The notes: generated by a model not told the origin, from the letters alone. DNA of 64,000 bases from Zygnema cylindricum (GCA_037447655.1 JBBHKE010002680.1:60001-124000); one strand, 5' to 3'; shown: positions 42,815 to 53,660, numbered from the stretch's first letter. Numbers and translations: made by a program.

Positions 42815-44565
42815 CCATCCCTTTTCCCCGGCCCGTTGGGGAAAGGAGGGGGAGGAGATATCTTTTCGCCCCCTCCAAGCACTCCTCCCTAATTCTGTAT
42901 CCATGTTCATGGGAGAAAGGCGAGAACCCGTGGGAATGGACATTATTATGGGAAGCAATCGCGTTTTAAGGGGTTGTTTGCAAGACTCTTATGCCGATAT
43001 TCACGGCAGTGGGCCCTCCTCTCATGTCTTTCCGGCACGCTCGACACAAAGCGCCGAGGACCTTTATTGACTTGATGAACTCAATCATTCGGCAATATTT
43101 GGACGCCTTCGTAATTGTCTTCTTGGACAACATCTTGTTGTATAGCAAGACGTTGGAGGATCATGTGGAGCACCTACGAACGGTCTTATAAGTCTTTCGG
43201 GGGAACAAGTTGTACGCGAAAAGGAGTAAATGTGACTTCTTGAAGGAGAAAATAAAGTTTTTGGGTCATGTGGTCAGCCGAGATGGGATCGCAGTGGATC
43301 CAAACAAAACTAAGGCACTAAAGGAGTGGCCGAAGCCGACTAACGTTACAGATTTATAGAGCTTTCTTGGACTATGCTCCTACTATCGCCGTTTCGTAGA
43401 AGGTTTCACAAAAATTGCTGCACCACTCACAGATTTACTTAAGAATGACGTGCCCTATGAGTGGAAAACGGTGCAAGGGGTAGCCTTTGACACGCTAAAG
43501 GAGCGGTTGGTTACCCCCCATGCGTTAGCTGTTCCCGACCCGGAGTTACCTTGGACGATAATTACGGAAGCCAACGAGACGGCTATTGGAGGGATCCTTA
43601 TGCAGGATCAGGGCAAAGGCCTTCAACCCATTCCCTACGACAGTCGGAAACTAAAGGCCGCGGAACTTAACTCGGGCACGCATGAAAAGGAGACAATAAC
43701 AATTATTAACGCGTTAGAAGTTTAGAAAAAGTCAAAGTTAGGCGTTTCATGTCCATTTCAAAACTTTGTGCTCAAGAGTGTATCATAGAATGACATTTGG
43801 CTTGCAATTTAGCCAAAAATAGTCACATAACTTTTAGCCCTGAGTGTAGTACAACATGTTTTGTCTTACATCCGTACGATAACAGTTCCTTGCCTCTGAT
43901 AAGATCCTGGTATTGTTTTGACTTTGGCACTTTCGGTAGGACAAACTTTGCTTGTATAAGGCACTTGGGGCCGAAGGAGACACGTTGTTGTTTCAGTACT
44001 GTCTCCTGAGAAAAACTCTAGAAATTCCAGCAAACTCTTTTGTGGAGAACTTTTGTCTAATATGTGATTATGACCATTTTGCCATCTTGGTTTTGCATCT
44101 GTCTTTTGTGGAAATCGTTGTGTGGTTTGGTGGTTGGCACTGTCTTTCCTGTTTGGGCGATTTGGGATTGGTGTTTGTTGGAAACCGAGAAGGGTCTTTC
44201 CGGTTCCGGGTTGCGGAAACCGAGGAGTTAAGGAGGCCTTACATGTTCCAGAGTATGCAAAAGGGTTTCCGTCTCCTCTTGTTGTCAGCGTTACGTTTTG
44301 GGGGTAGGTTGATCTCGCTTGCTATCATTCTTCATTCTACCTCTATTCTCTATTTTTCTAGGGCAATGTGATATTGTTAAATCCTGAGATAGGATATCTA
44401 TATTTTATTTTTTCATTATTCTGAGTGAAGGTTTCTTTGTTCTCTCTTTGGTAGTCCTTTTTGGGGCTTTGGTCGGTTTTCTTCCGGGGTCGATTACCAA
44501 AATCTTTTGGACCAAAATAGTGGATTTTGAGGGAATCTTTGTTAGACTTTCATCAGCGTGCCACA
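42815..44565 (+). repeat. Second gypsy G-family LTR, with an insertion
   Basis: Lacks the first ~32 bases of the LTR, begins at TCCATCCCTTTTCCCCG and ends GCGTGCCACA at 44565. Within it 43045-43729 is foreign (a piece of another gypsy RT). About 350 bases of LTR corresponding to 41925-42270 are missing at that point, so the foreign piece replaced LTR sequence. Confidence 0.75.
43045..43729 (+). pseudogene. RT/RNase H fragment of a different gypsy family
   Basis: A plus-strand RT palm/thumb and RNase H start: [20 protein letters not shown], then LDN where LDD is catalytic, [80 protein letters not shown] and [19 protein letters not shown]. Stops at 43189 and 43357 break it. The sequence is clearly unlike element G's RT, so it comes from a second Ty3/gypsy lineage. 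Both edges lie inside the G-family LTR. Confidence 0.88.
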
Positions 44566-44833
44566 AAAAATCAGGAAACAGGACTACGTGACCTAGAAGT
44601 CCATCCTTTTCCCTCGCCCAGTGGGGAAAGAAGGGGGAGGGTATGTCTTTTCACCTTCTCCCTACACTCATCCCTATTTCTGCATCCATGTTTATAAGAG
44701 GAAGGCGGGTACCCGTGGGGAGGGGCATTATCATGGGAATCAATCGCATTCAAAGGGGTGTTTCCAGGACTCCCTTTGCTGATACTCAGGGCAGTGGGCC
44801 CTCTTTTCATGTTTTTCCGTCACGCTCAACATA
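44566..44833 (+). repeat. Third gypsy G-family LTR, start only
   Basis: TCAGGAAACAGGACTACG... follows the end of the previous LTR with only AAAAA between them, forming an LTR-LTR junction. Matches 41656-41920, then breaks at CACGCTCAAC (44833). Confidence 0.75.
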
Positions 44834-44835
44834 TT

Positions 44836-45237
44836 CTGCACCAAAAATTTTTACAAAGCAGTTCACAAGTTAGAGTATACAAAAAAATAGAATAAAAGTT
44901 ATCAGTATATAAATAAGAGAACGTTGTTCGCCCCTCCGCAAATCCTCATATAGTTGATGTGTCTGTTTTCGTCCGTCCGCAATACAAACGCATGTAATGC
45001 GGGCACAATGTAATGGTGCCACACGTCGTTGAAAAGACCGTCGCACGGATGGCGTAATTTTACGCTGCGCACCGTCGGTGTGTAGTTAGCCGTATGGCTG
45101 GCGTAAAGTTACGCTGCCAACCGTCAGTATACCGATCGACGTACGGTTGGCGTAATGTTAAGCTAACAACTGTCGGTGTACAGACGGCCGTACGGATGGC
45201 GTAATGTTATGTTGACAACCGTCAATGTACAGACCAC
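44836..45237. repeat. Dispersed repeat with tandem array (copy 2)
   Basis: Homologous to 19641-20092. Contains about four of the 50-60-bp CGTACGG.TGGCGTAA units (44990-45240). The first 70 bases (ATTCTGCACCAAAAATTTTT) recur at 45605-45675. Confidence 0.65.
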
Positions 45238-45772
45238 CGTAGCGCTACATCATGAATCGTTATTAACGTATTGGAGGCTAATTGAGGTTCCCAATTTTTT
45301 TCGGCAAATTCTCAAATAGAATTAAACATTCAAAATGTTTCTACACGTTATTTGAGGTAGCCCGTTAAATAGGATTCACGACTCTAATATAGTGCCATTA
45401 TAAATTGTGTGGTGTACGGTGTGTCACAGTCGTACTTTTTTGTACATTTTCAAGTAAAAAATTACAGAAAAAAATATTCACGCAGTCCCGTAGTCGCGCT
45501 AACATGTAATTGCGTAAATATCTTCCGAAATTCTTGGATGTTAAAAAAACGCGACGGCGTACGATTTGAACAACTTCTTATTTGCGCATATTTTAGTGTG
45601 GAGATATTCTACACCGAAAATTTTTACAAAGAAGTTTACAAATTAGAGTATACGAAAAAATAGAATAAAAATTATTTCCACAAAAAACGACATTCCCAAA
45701 TAGTGTTAATAACGCTAATTGTTTCATTACAATATCTATTTCATTACGCTAAGAGCGATTCACGGTGTAGCG
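45238..45772. mobile_element. TIR element, ~535 bp
   Basis: The left end CGCTACATCATGAATCGTTA pairs with the right end TAAGAGCGATTCACGGTGTAGCG. Its first ~365 bases match 20093-20457. No coding capacity. Belongs to the same family of ends as the MITE at 16332. Confidence 0.7.
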
Positions 45773-45815
45773 TTGCCTGTGTGGCAGTACAAACCGCCGT
45801 ACGACTGACACAATG

Positions 45816-46367
45816 TACACTGCAAATGGCTATTAGTGTCAAAGTTTAAATAATGTTGAAGAAAATTTACCGTAATTGATGCTATTTAAGAATTTGTTTT
45901 TTTCTTTTTAGAAAGTGTATTCTAATTTCGACTTAATTCTAATTTGCGAATAGCAAAAATGGAATATTCGCCGTACGATTATGTACTTTAATATATGTAT
46001 CTGTACAAAGTATTAAAAATTGTACGCCGTCGTGAAAGTTAAATATCCGTACAGGTGAGACTAATACACCTGTTAGAATAATCCCGTTTTAATCTCGTTT
46101 TTTTAGCGCACATTCTTATGCATGAGCGTCTGATTAAATTCATTTTTTGTAAAATTTTCACTTAGAGAGGTATATTTATGTACGGTCTGACATCGACCGT
46201 ACACCGCAGTATTTAGATCTTATTGTATTTTCGTTCTTTGCCCTATTTTGTACGGTACTTTAATTAACTTCAAAGAAAAATTAAAATTATCTAATCCTAT
46301 TTGAGGAAAAAAATCAAATTTTAAGAACCCAAATTAGTGACTTTGACACTAATAACGATTCGCGGTA
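45816..46367. mobile_element. TIR element, ~550 bp
   Basis: The left end AATGGCTATTAGTGTCAAAGT and the right end ACTTTGACACTAATAACGATT are near-perfect inverted copies, followed by CGCGGTATAG. The inside is AT-rich with TGTACGGTCTGACATCGACC. Homologous to 52190-52665. Confidence 0.75.
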
Positions 46368-46510
46368 TAGCGTTGCCATGGGTCGCGGTACGGACAGTCG
46401 TACCGCTGGCACAATGTAGCGTTGCCGTGCGTCGCAATATATACCGTCTTACGGCTGACACACTCTAAAGTTGCCAACACTCCCCAGTACAGACTACCAG
46501 CCATACCGAC
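46368..46510. repeat. CGTACGG-type tandem units
   Basis: GTAGCGTTGCC.TG.GTCGC.GTA units, about two and a half copies, similar in style to the arrays at 19700 and 44990. Confidence 0.5.
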
Positions 46511-46712
46511 CCCAAAAAAAACGTCATTAAAAGTAAGCGCGGTCCGCCAAAGGTGGCGCATAGCATGCAGATTGACCATAGATGTCCCGTGCGCATAATA
46601 CGCACGAAACAAACGAGCGAATACTACGTACGATAGGCATTTAACGATGAAAAATGTTATAAAATGCCTACTTGGCAATTTAGCCGTACATTTCTTTATA
46701 TTTCCTGACAAA

Positions 46713-47108
46713 TAGTGTGTGGTATAGGGTGAAATCATATCGCGATAATTTCAATATTCGATATATCGAATATCGATCAGGGTCTGCGATATATCCTACC
46801 GAGACCAACATAAACTATCACGATATGTTTTGGGTAAAAAATGGTTGTCCGTACATATATAGTACGTAAAACAGTAGGGAACTTTTACGGAAAATCGTAC
46901 GGAAAATCCCTGCACGGGAGGGGATGGGGGGTGGGGGGGAGAGGGGGGGGGGGTTAGAAAAAAAATTAGAGGAAAAAAAAATTGTATATATCGCAAAAAT
47001 ATTGCAATATTTTGCTTCTCGATATATCAAAGCGATATATCAAGTATCGCGTACGTGAAATTTGATATATATCGAATATTGACAACAAGCCCTCGATACC
47101 CAACATTA
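46713..47108. mobile_element. ATATCG-rich TIR element
   Basis: The ends TAGTGTGTGGTAT and GATACCCAACATTA are imperfect inverted repeats resembling the ends of the 14403-15181 element. The inside has many ATATCGATAT-type palindromes and a G-run at about 46915-46954 with several GGGG blocks. No ORF of note. Confidence 0.55.
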
Positions 47109-47129
47109 CTGACAACGTCCCTATATTTT

Positions 47130-47560
47130 GCACCTTTAAGGGTTATTTAAAGGATTTTTAGGGCTTTACAGTACATTTCCTTACATTCCGTATGTTTGAG
47201 TATAATTGCCCCACACTTTTCATACATATAAGTACATTGTCCGTAGTTTGCGTACCTGTTAGGGTTATTGATTTTAGGGTTTGTAGGGTACATTTCTGTA
47301 AATTCTCGAAAATTTCAATACAGCTGCGCTACACTTTTCATGCAGTTACGTACAGTGGTCGTACATTTTCGTATATATTAGGGTAATTAAATGGGGGGTT
47401 TTAGGGCTTCTAGGGTACATTGTCGTACATTCCTTTATATTTAAGTACGACTGCCAAAAAAATGTCGTACCATTAAGTTTTGCATGGTACACTTTTCGTA
47501 TATTACTGTATATTTCAATCAATTTTCCGTACATTTTAATATTTTTTAAGGATTTTCTAT
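47130..47560. repeat. Degenerate tandem repeat, ~125-bp unit
   Basis: Blocks of TTAGGG...GGGTACATTTC.GTA.ATTC, TACACTTTTCAT and GTACATT recur about three times. The TTTAGGG-like hits are isolated within the unit and do not form a telomeric array. Confidence 0.5.
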
Positions 47561-48869
47561 GATTATGCTCTCCGTACATTTTCATATATGTTCGTCCAGC
47601 GAAAACTAAACAGCTTTTAAGAAAAGTATAAAAGTCGCAAATACTACGTTAAAGTCGGAAAAAAAATCCAAATCCGTATGAATTGGACAATTACGGCTCA
47701 AACCATTACACTGGCTAAAAACTCTATACAATCATAAACACACAAACACGAACCTTGCCCGTTTAACGGGCTCATTTTGTCTTGTACAACGAAAAAAGAA
47801 AGAAAAAAACTAAAAACCAGACATGGGAGAAAGCATAATTTTTTTATTATTAAAGGGACAACAAACAGATAGGCAAACTAACAAAATACGCAAAAACACA
47901 ACCACAAAAAAAAACTAACTAAAATACTCAAACTACACCCAAAATAAAAATAAAAAAACACTTACTAAAAGCATCCCCATCAATCCAGTCAAATTTGTTT
48001 AAGATTTTTGATGAAATTCAAAGCAATTCTTCTAACACGCCAACTGCTAATTTGTCGCCACCCTTGTTTAAGTTACGATCACATTTTGATAAAATCACTA
48101 CTCTGCTAACATTCACTTACACACCCATTCATTTCAACCATGGTAAAGGGGTAAAAAGATGACATTTTCATTAAAAGTTAGGTTCTATCACTGGAGTCAA
48201 ATAAAATCCATCACTTCCAACTAGAAAATATTTGAAGAATCTACTTTCTACCCACACAGATCTCAGCTAAATCCTATAGAAACAAAATGTCTCAAAAACT
48301 TAAAAGAGACAAAGTTTTATCAAAATGTTGTTATTCAAGCTTTTATGCTTCCAAATACAAATACAGGTCATCATTAGGTTTTCATGTGAATAGCAAACCC
48401 ACTATATTTAAGAAAAATAACGCAAAATATACAGCTATAGTGAATTTGCTTCAGAAATTGAGAACCAAAGTCTAACCCTATTTCAAAAAATTAGACATTA
48501 GGGCTTCTTATAAACCCTAGTTGTTCCTTTTAGTTTTTTTTTCTTTTTTTTAGCTTTTTTTGAGCTTTTTGTTCTCAAAGACAACCAAGTTCTTACTCCA
48601 TTTTAGAAATTAAACCGTAAGGCTTCTTTTACAAAACCCTAATGTGCTTTTCCTAGTTGCTTTTGGAAACCATATATTATTTTCCACTCAAATTGCTCAA
48701 CAATTTTTAAGAAGCTTCCCAGGGATTAGATTGTGAAGAGGAACTCCCACAGTTTTCTTGAGAAGGGGAATATAATGGATATTAGACAAAACTCCTCAAC
48801 AGCAATAGTATTGCTTCCAAAAGTTGAAATCAAATCCCATTGAAATCAATGAAAAAAAATTAAAGTTTT
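47561..48869. other. AT-rich spacer, no recognised gene
   Basis: No coding similarity. 48475-48540 and 48595-48660 are similar to each other (TTAGG..., GGCTTCTT..., ACCCTA), a diverged ~120-bp duplication. Confidence 0.45.
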
Positions 48870-49090
48870 CTAAAAAGTATCAGCAGCTTTAGCTGCGCTA
48901 GAACCTCTACTGCCAGTTTTTTTGGGAAGGAGAAAAAAATGGATATTCGTCAAAACTCCTCCAGCAACGATCGTGACAACACCCAAAAGTTTGCTCAGCT
49001 CTTCGTCGTTTCTGACAACTAGCTGGACATGAAGAGGGACAATTCTCGACTTTTTGTTGTCACGGGCAGCATTTCCTGCAAGTTCCAAAA
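48870..49090 (-). pseudogene. Histone H2A C-terminal fragment
   Basis: Minus strand: [52 protein letters not shown]. This is the alpha3/docking-domain part of histone H2A, the core nucleosome protein. Several residues differ at normally invariant sites (LHVQL for [14 protein letters not shown] for GGVTIASGG, IHFFLL for IH-VLL), and the tail [14 protein letters not shown] is unusual. The histone-fold N-terminal half is absent. Just upstream is a pyrimidine-rich tract ending TTGCAG (about 49082), so this may be a downstream exon of an intron-containing H2A gene whose first exon has been lost. Most likely a pseudogene. Confidence 0.85.
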
Positions 49091-49309
49091 ATTGCCCAAG
49101 AAAAAGGAAGAACCAGAGCGAGTATATGCTGAATCAAAATAAGATATGCCTAAAAAAAAAACAACAGTAAAAATAAAGATAAATATAAGCTATAGAATAA
49201 GGGTCAGCAAAACAATATTTCATCTAAGCAATCATTTATTTTTAGCTTTGGTGTGGGAAAGAGGGGGGAAGAGGGAGAGAGGGAGAGAGAGAATAAATAT
49301 TCGAAAGAT
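49091..49309. other. Spacer upstream of the H2A fragment
   Basis: The missing first half of H2A is not found here. A (GAGA)n patch lies at about 49258-49290. Confidence 0.45.
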
Positions 49310-49900
49310 GACGACAATGGTTCAAAACTGGACTAGCCGTTCGGATGTTGTTTTTGATACGTCAGCTATTCGGGTAACGTTTGTATGTTTCACATAAATA
49401 CGTTATTATACTTTAACCCATCTTCAATATCCCCCAATATTTTGAGGAAGTTAGTTTGTATGGTTTTCCAAAAAAAATCGAAACCAAAAAAATCGGTGCT
49501 CGGAAATCCGTATATTATTCGAACGCCCGTTTGTTGCGGAAGTGAAAATTTTTCCGGTGGGAACAGGCTATGATAGCCTATGCCCTCCGGAGCATATGTA
49601 ACTTTTTGCCCATTCCGATGATTTTCTGAAAACTCATCGGAAAACGGGTCTTGTTCACACCAAAATTTTGGCACATAACTCCAATTGAAGGTGTCTTGTG
49701 ACAGTTCGCATACTTTGACGTCATGAAACAAAGGGGCGAAAACAAACGTGCAGATTTTAAAACTAACTCCTTGCAATAGTTTCCTCTATTACTAGATTAT
49801 TGGCCGATGAAGTAGCCGTTCGGATGTTTTTTTCCTACGTTATCTTTTCGGGTTACCGTTGGCCTGTTTCACAGAAAGACGCAACATTTACCCTACTTCT

Positions 49901-50829
49901 TGTAGAAATTAATGGTTCTTTTAGTATTTTCTAGGTCTAAAATGAATTGTTGAAAAGAGGTAATTAATATTTCACTTCTCTATTTTAGTTATACTTTAAA
50001 GAGAGAGAGTGAGGATCAAAGGCACGCCATGGCTGTCGCCATATTTAGAAGTGGCAGATTTTGAAGTAGATGATATTTTACAAAAACGTGCCTTAGTTTG
50101 GTATTGAACCTGAGACCTCGGGATTCCCTATAGCCGGGCGCCTTAACCATTAAGGCACCGAAACGATACATATGACACATTTGAAATATATATAAATATT
50201 AACAAAACGGCTAATTAACACCAAACTAATGAAGAGGAACAATTCATGCACGTACGCGAATCTGAACCGTGTAAAATATGTTTTGATCAGACGGCTACCA
50301 TCGTAGCCGCCACTCGAAATGAGCTTTTGGCGACATTCGGAGATAGCGTCACGCGGTGCCACGTGGCGCCGCATTATTTGATACCGGAGGAGATGGCAAG
50401 AGGAATCATGGCTCCCAATTAGAGAGGTGTTGCCTTGTAGACTATGTCGTACAATAGACGTACAATAAGTACATCGCCTATTGTACCTTCTTGTACTATA
50501 TAGTGTTCTTATTGGTCTAGGGTTTAGTAGTAGGTAGTCGTGAGTAGGCAGACCAAGACTTAGTGATATTTAGGTACCTCTCTCTAGGAGAGCTTGTAAA
50601 TATAAAGGCCAATTTTTACCAGCAATAACTTATTGCTCAGGGGAGCAAATTTGAAGATTCTTATTGCTAACGACTCAAGAGAGTCTTGCCTTCATTGGGG
50701 TAAAGGTAGTTAGGTATTTGTCTGACACGTTGACAGTTATTCTTGCTGAAACACAAAGGGATCAGGGTTATCCTAGAGGCTTCGTGTGAGCTGCCTACTC
50801 TAAGGACGTATGGAGGTATCAGAGTTGCA
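49901..50829 (-). mobile_element. Solo LTR in the 0.5-kb tandem repeat
   Basis: On the minus strand it begins TGCAACTCTGATACCTCC (similar to TGAAACTCTGAGACCTCC of element E) and ends ...GACCTAGAAAATACT...TCTACA. The flanks CCTACTTCT (to 49900) and TTATATCCGGC (from about 50833) rejoin as in the intact unit at 51343, so the insertion edges are supported. The target duplication (CTTCT/GTTTT) has decayed. It has the same layout as 1544-2435: ACTCTCTTGAGTCG leader, TATA-like TTTATATTT, CACGTGGC, tRNA-like segment, in-frame ATGGCGACAGCC. Confidence 0.72.
50096..50162 (-). repeat. tRNA-like segment in the solo LTR
   Basis: The minus strand reads GGTGCCTTAATGGTTAAGGC, close to the D-arm of Leu/Ser-type tRNAs (GTGGTTAAGGC), then about 30 bases on AGGTTCAATACC, a B-box-like sequence. 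The A-box here is the best of the four copies. Confidence 0.6.
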
Positions 50830-51500
50830 GTTTTATATCCGGCAATATTTTGAGGAAGTTCGTTTGTACGGTTTTCCGAGAACTTCCGAAATCTACAAAG
50901 TCAGTGCTCGGAAAGCCGTACATTATTCGAACGTCCGTCTGTTTCGGAAGTGATTTTTTTTCCGGTGGGGATAGGCTATGATAGCATATTCCCTCCGGAG
51001 CATTTGTTACTTTTTGCCCATTCCGATGATTTTTCGAAAACTCATCGGAAATTGTGTCTTGTTCACACCTAAATTTTGGGATTTTTCTCTGATTGAAGGT
51101 GTTTTGTGACACGTCACACGCTTTGACGTCATCAAATAAATGCGCCAAAACAAATCTGCAGATTTTCAAACTTACTAATCAGATCGCACGCTTTCACGTC
51201 ATTAGAACGACGTCAGTGGTTCAAAGTCTTGAAGATTTTTCGTGCGAAAACAACGAAATAGCCGTTCGGATGTTGATTTTGCTACGTCAGCTTTTCAGGT
51301 TACCGTTGGCATGTTTCACAAAAAAACGCAGCTTTTAACCTACTTCTATATCCGGCAACATTTTGAGAAAGTTCGTTTGTACGGTTTTCCGAGAACTTCC
51401 GAAATCTACAAAGTCGGTGCTCGAAAAGTCGTACATTTTTTGAACGTCCGTCTGTTGCGGAAATGAATTTTTTTCCGGTGGGAACAGGCTATGAGTCGAA

Positions 51501-52145
51501 GATCCATCAAGAAGAGTTCGTAAACCACGTGTTCTAAATTGACTGGCACCACGCAAGCTACGATCCCATAATGAATAACTTTCAGATTTTCAACTCCGCC
51601 AAACTTAGCTCAAATCTTCAATTCCGTACCATGTACCTACATACGAAATAATCATACGACAGAACCTTTATACTTTTTGTAGACGCCAACTCATTTTTTA
51701 GGGTTTTTGTTTTCGTTATGAACATAACGAAAGTCCTTTGAGAGAAATAGTGTGACGAACAAAAGTTACCGAAAATAGCATGACAAATGAATGTTACCAA
51801 ATTTCGATTTAATTTTCGGTTGTATTTTGGTAAGCGCGTGTCATGTGCCGTTTTCCATCATGACACGTAACTTAATCGTCCAGCGTGTCACGAATTATTT
51901 TTTCTGTATTTGCCAACCCACCTCTTCGAAGTGGGTTGACAGTTACAGAAAAAAATGAAACGAACTCCTTGCAGACGAACATCCGACCGCCAATATTACC
52001 TCCAAGACCTTCGAAGAGTATCGGCAAGATTCTCTGTAATGTTGTTTTTAGTATAAACACAAAATAGGCGGTACGATTTGGTACGGAGAGTTGTGGATTT
52101 GTGTAAATTACGCCACTTTTTGCCCGATGGAACTTCACCCTTAGC
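51501..52145. other. Spacer with a hairpin at 51898-51955
   Basis: TTTTTCTGTA.TTGCCAACCCAC and its complement GTGGGTTGACAGTTACAGAA form a ~23-bp imperfect stem with a short loop. Upstream, a smaller inverted pair TCATGTG/CATGACA. No gene recognised. Confidence 0.5.
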
Positions 52146-52700
52146 GCTCAATACGCTGATAACGATTCACGGTATACTCTACTGTACACCACGAATCGTC
52201 ATTAGTGTCAAATATTGATTAGTGTTGAGAAAAAAATATCGTTATTAATGCTAATTAGGAATTTGAAAATTTTAAAAAACAAAGTTTATTCTAATTTTGG
52301 CATTAATGCTAATCATGGAGTTGCAAAAAAAGGAATAATCGCCGTAGAATTGTATACATTAATATATGTATCCGTACAAAATATTAGAAATTGTACCCAG
52401 TCGCGAAATTTAAATATGTGTGCATATCAGACTAATTTACGGTAGTTATGCGACCAGATAGAATCCCATTTTTCGAGCGCACGTTCCTATGCGTGCGCGT
52501 CTGATTTAATTCATTTTTTGTAAATTTTTACTTGAAAAGGTACATGTATGTACGGTCTAACATCGACCGTACGCCACATTATTTAGACCTTATTGTACTT
52601 TCATTGTTTACGCTATTTTTTATTGTGTCTTAATTAACGTAAATGAAAAATTAAAATCATGAATAACATACCGCGAATCGTAATTAGAGTAATGAAAAAA
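52146..52700. repeat. Copy of the 45816-46367 element with stacked ends
   Basis: 52190-52665 matches the TIR element at 45816 (GTCATTAGTGTCAAAT, CCGTACAAA.TATTA, TACGGTCTAACATCGACCGT). On the left an opposite end ACGATTCACGGTATA (52160) lies back to back with TACACCACGAATCGT (52190). On the right another left end, ATACCGCGAATCGTAATTAG (52668), starts a further diverged copy. Confidence 0.6.
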
Positions 52701-53645
52701 CTAGAGTAAAAAAACCAAAATAACAATTAGAATAATGTACGCTAATTTAGGTGATAGATATTTTTCAACTATGAAGTTTACTCTAATTTTTATAGGCATT
52801 CTATATTGGGTTATGCGGCGATAATTATGTGCGCGATAATTATGAACACTAAATTACGTAGACGTACAAAATTTGTCTGTCCATATATGTTGACGTCATT
52901 GTGACGTTAATATTATTTGTCACGCTGAATGTCCGTCGACGGTTACATGTAAATTATGCGCTATAACGTAATTAATTAGCAACAGTTATGAACGACGAAT
53001 TGTCAACGGAATTCAAATGTAAACGACATTTCTGTTACGTTTTTTTCATCAGGTGAAAAAAGTACTTTTGAACTCTAATACTGTCGCACTTTGGTGGTTA
53101 TATTATATTTAATTTACTTTAATAATGACTCACTACCCTAATAATGTTGCTTTCATACGACGAAGTCAAAAAATGAACACTTATTACAGTTAAGTTTGAC
53201 TCTAAATGAGTCGCGATTAAAAGTTATCTTAACAAATCTACGTAACGCGACATATTATTATACGACCACAATTACACGTGGCCATTTTATTAACCGTGGA
53301 AATGTGATGCATGTTAAACAAACCGTCTGTCCTGTTAAATTTCTTTCCTGGATAATTCCGTACGTTGAATAACCTGCATCGTTTTCCACAGCTGCTTCGT
53401 AAAAAATTTCGGCGGCAAATTTTACAGCTTCTCGCTTTATTTTTTTAGTTTTTAAAAAATGTGATTTTTCAAATTTAAAACCAAATATTAAAATTTAAAT
53501 TTTGAACCCACCCTCTTTTCACAATGGATTGTCGCGTTTTTATGACTTCTCACTTTCATAATTTTTACGTATATAATGGCATTATCGATTTAGCTTTTTG
53601 ATTTGTGTTTACTTTTACATCCGACTCTTGTTGTTGACTACATTC
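52701..53645. other. AT-rich non-coding region
   Basis: No gene or clear repeat recognised, apart from short similarity to MITE interiors up to about 52800. Confidence 0.4.
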
Positions 53646-53651
53646 TCCTCC

Positions 53652-53660
53652 TATAAATAG
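53652..53660 (+). promoter_or_regulatory. TATA box before the 53680 ORF
   Basis: TATAAATAG lies 28 bases upstream of the ATG at 53680, within the usual TATA-to-start distance of a short-leader transcript. Confidence 0.4.

Larger units (their letters stand above)
49310..51500. repeat. Tandem repeat, ~0.5-kb unit, about 2.4 copies
   Basis: AGCCGTTCGGATGTT (49335, 49813, 51259), GAGGAAGTT.GTTTG.A.GG and TTTCCGGTGGG..AGGCTATGA (about 49553, 50960, 51475) recur in the same order with spacing of 478 and, after removing the solo LTR, about 512 bases. Minus-strand open frames over 49390-49776 and 50819-51169 correspond (GYHSLFPPEK, YGFPSTDF), but no function is recognised. The second unit is interrupted by the solo LTR at 49901-50829. 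Confidence 0.7.

Noticed and set aside
47130-47560. Interstitial telomere repeat (TTTAGGG)
   Set aside because: TTAGGG occurs singly within a ~125-bp unit, never in tandem.
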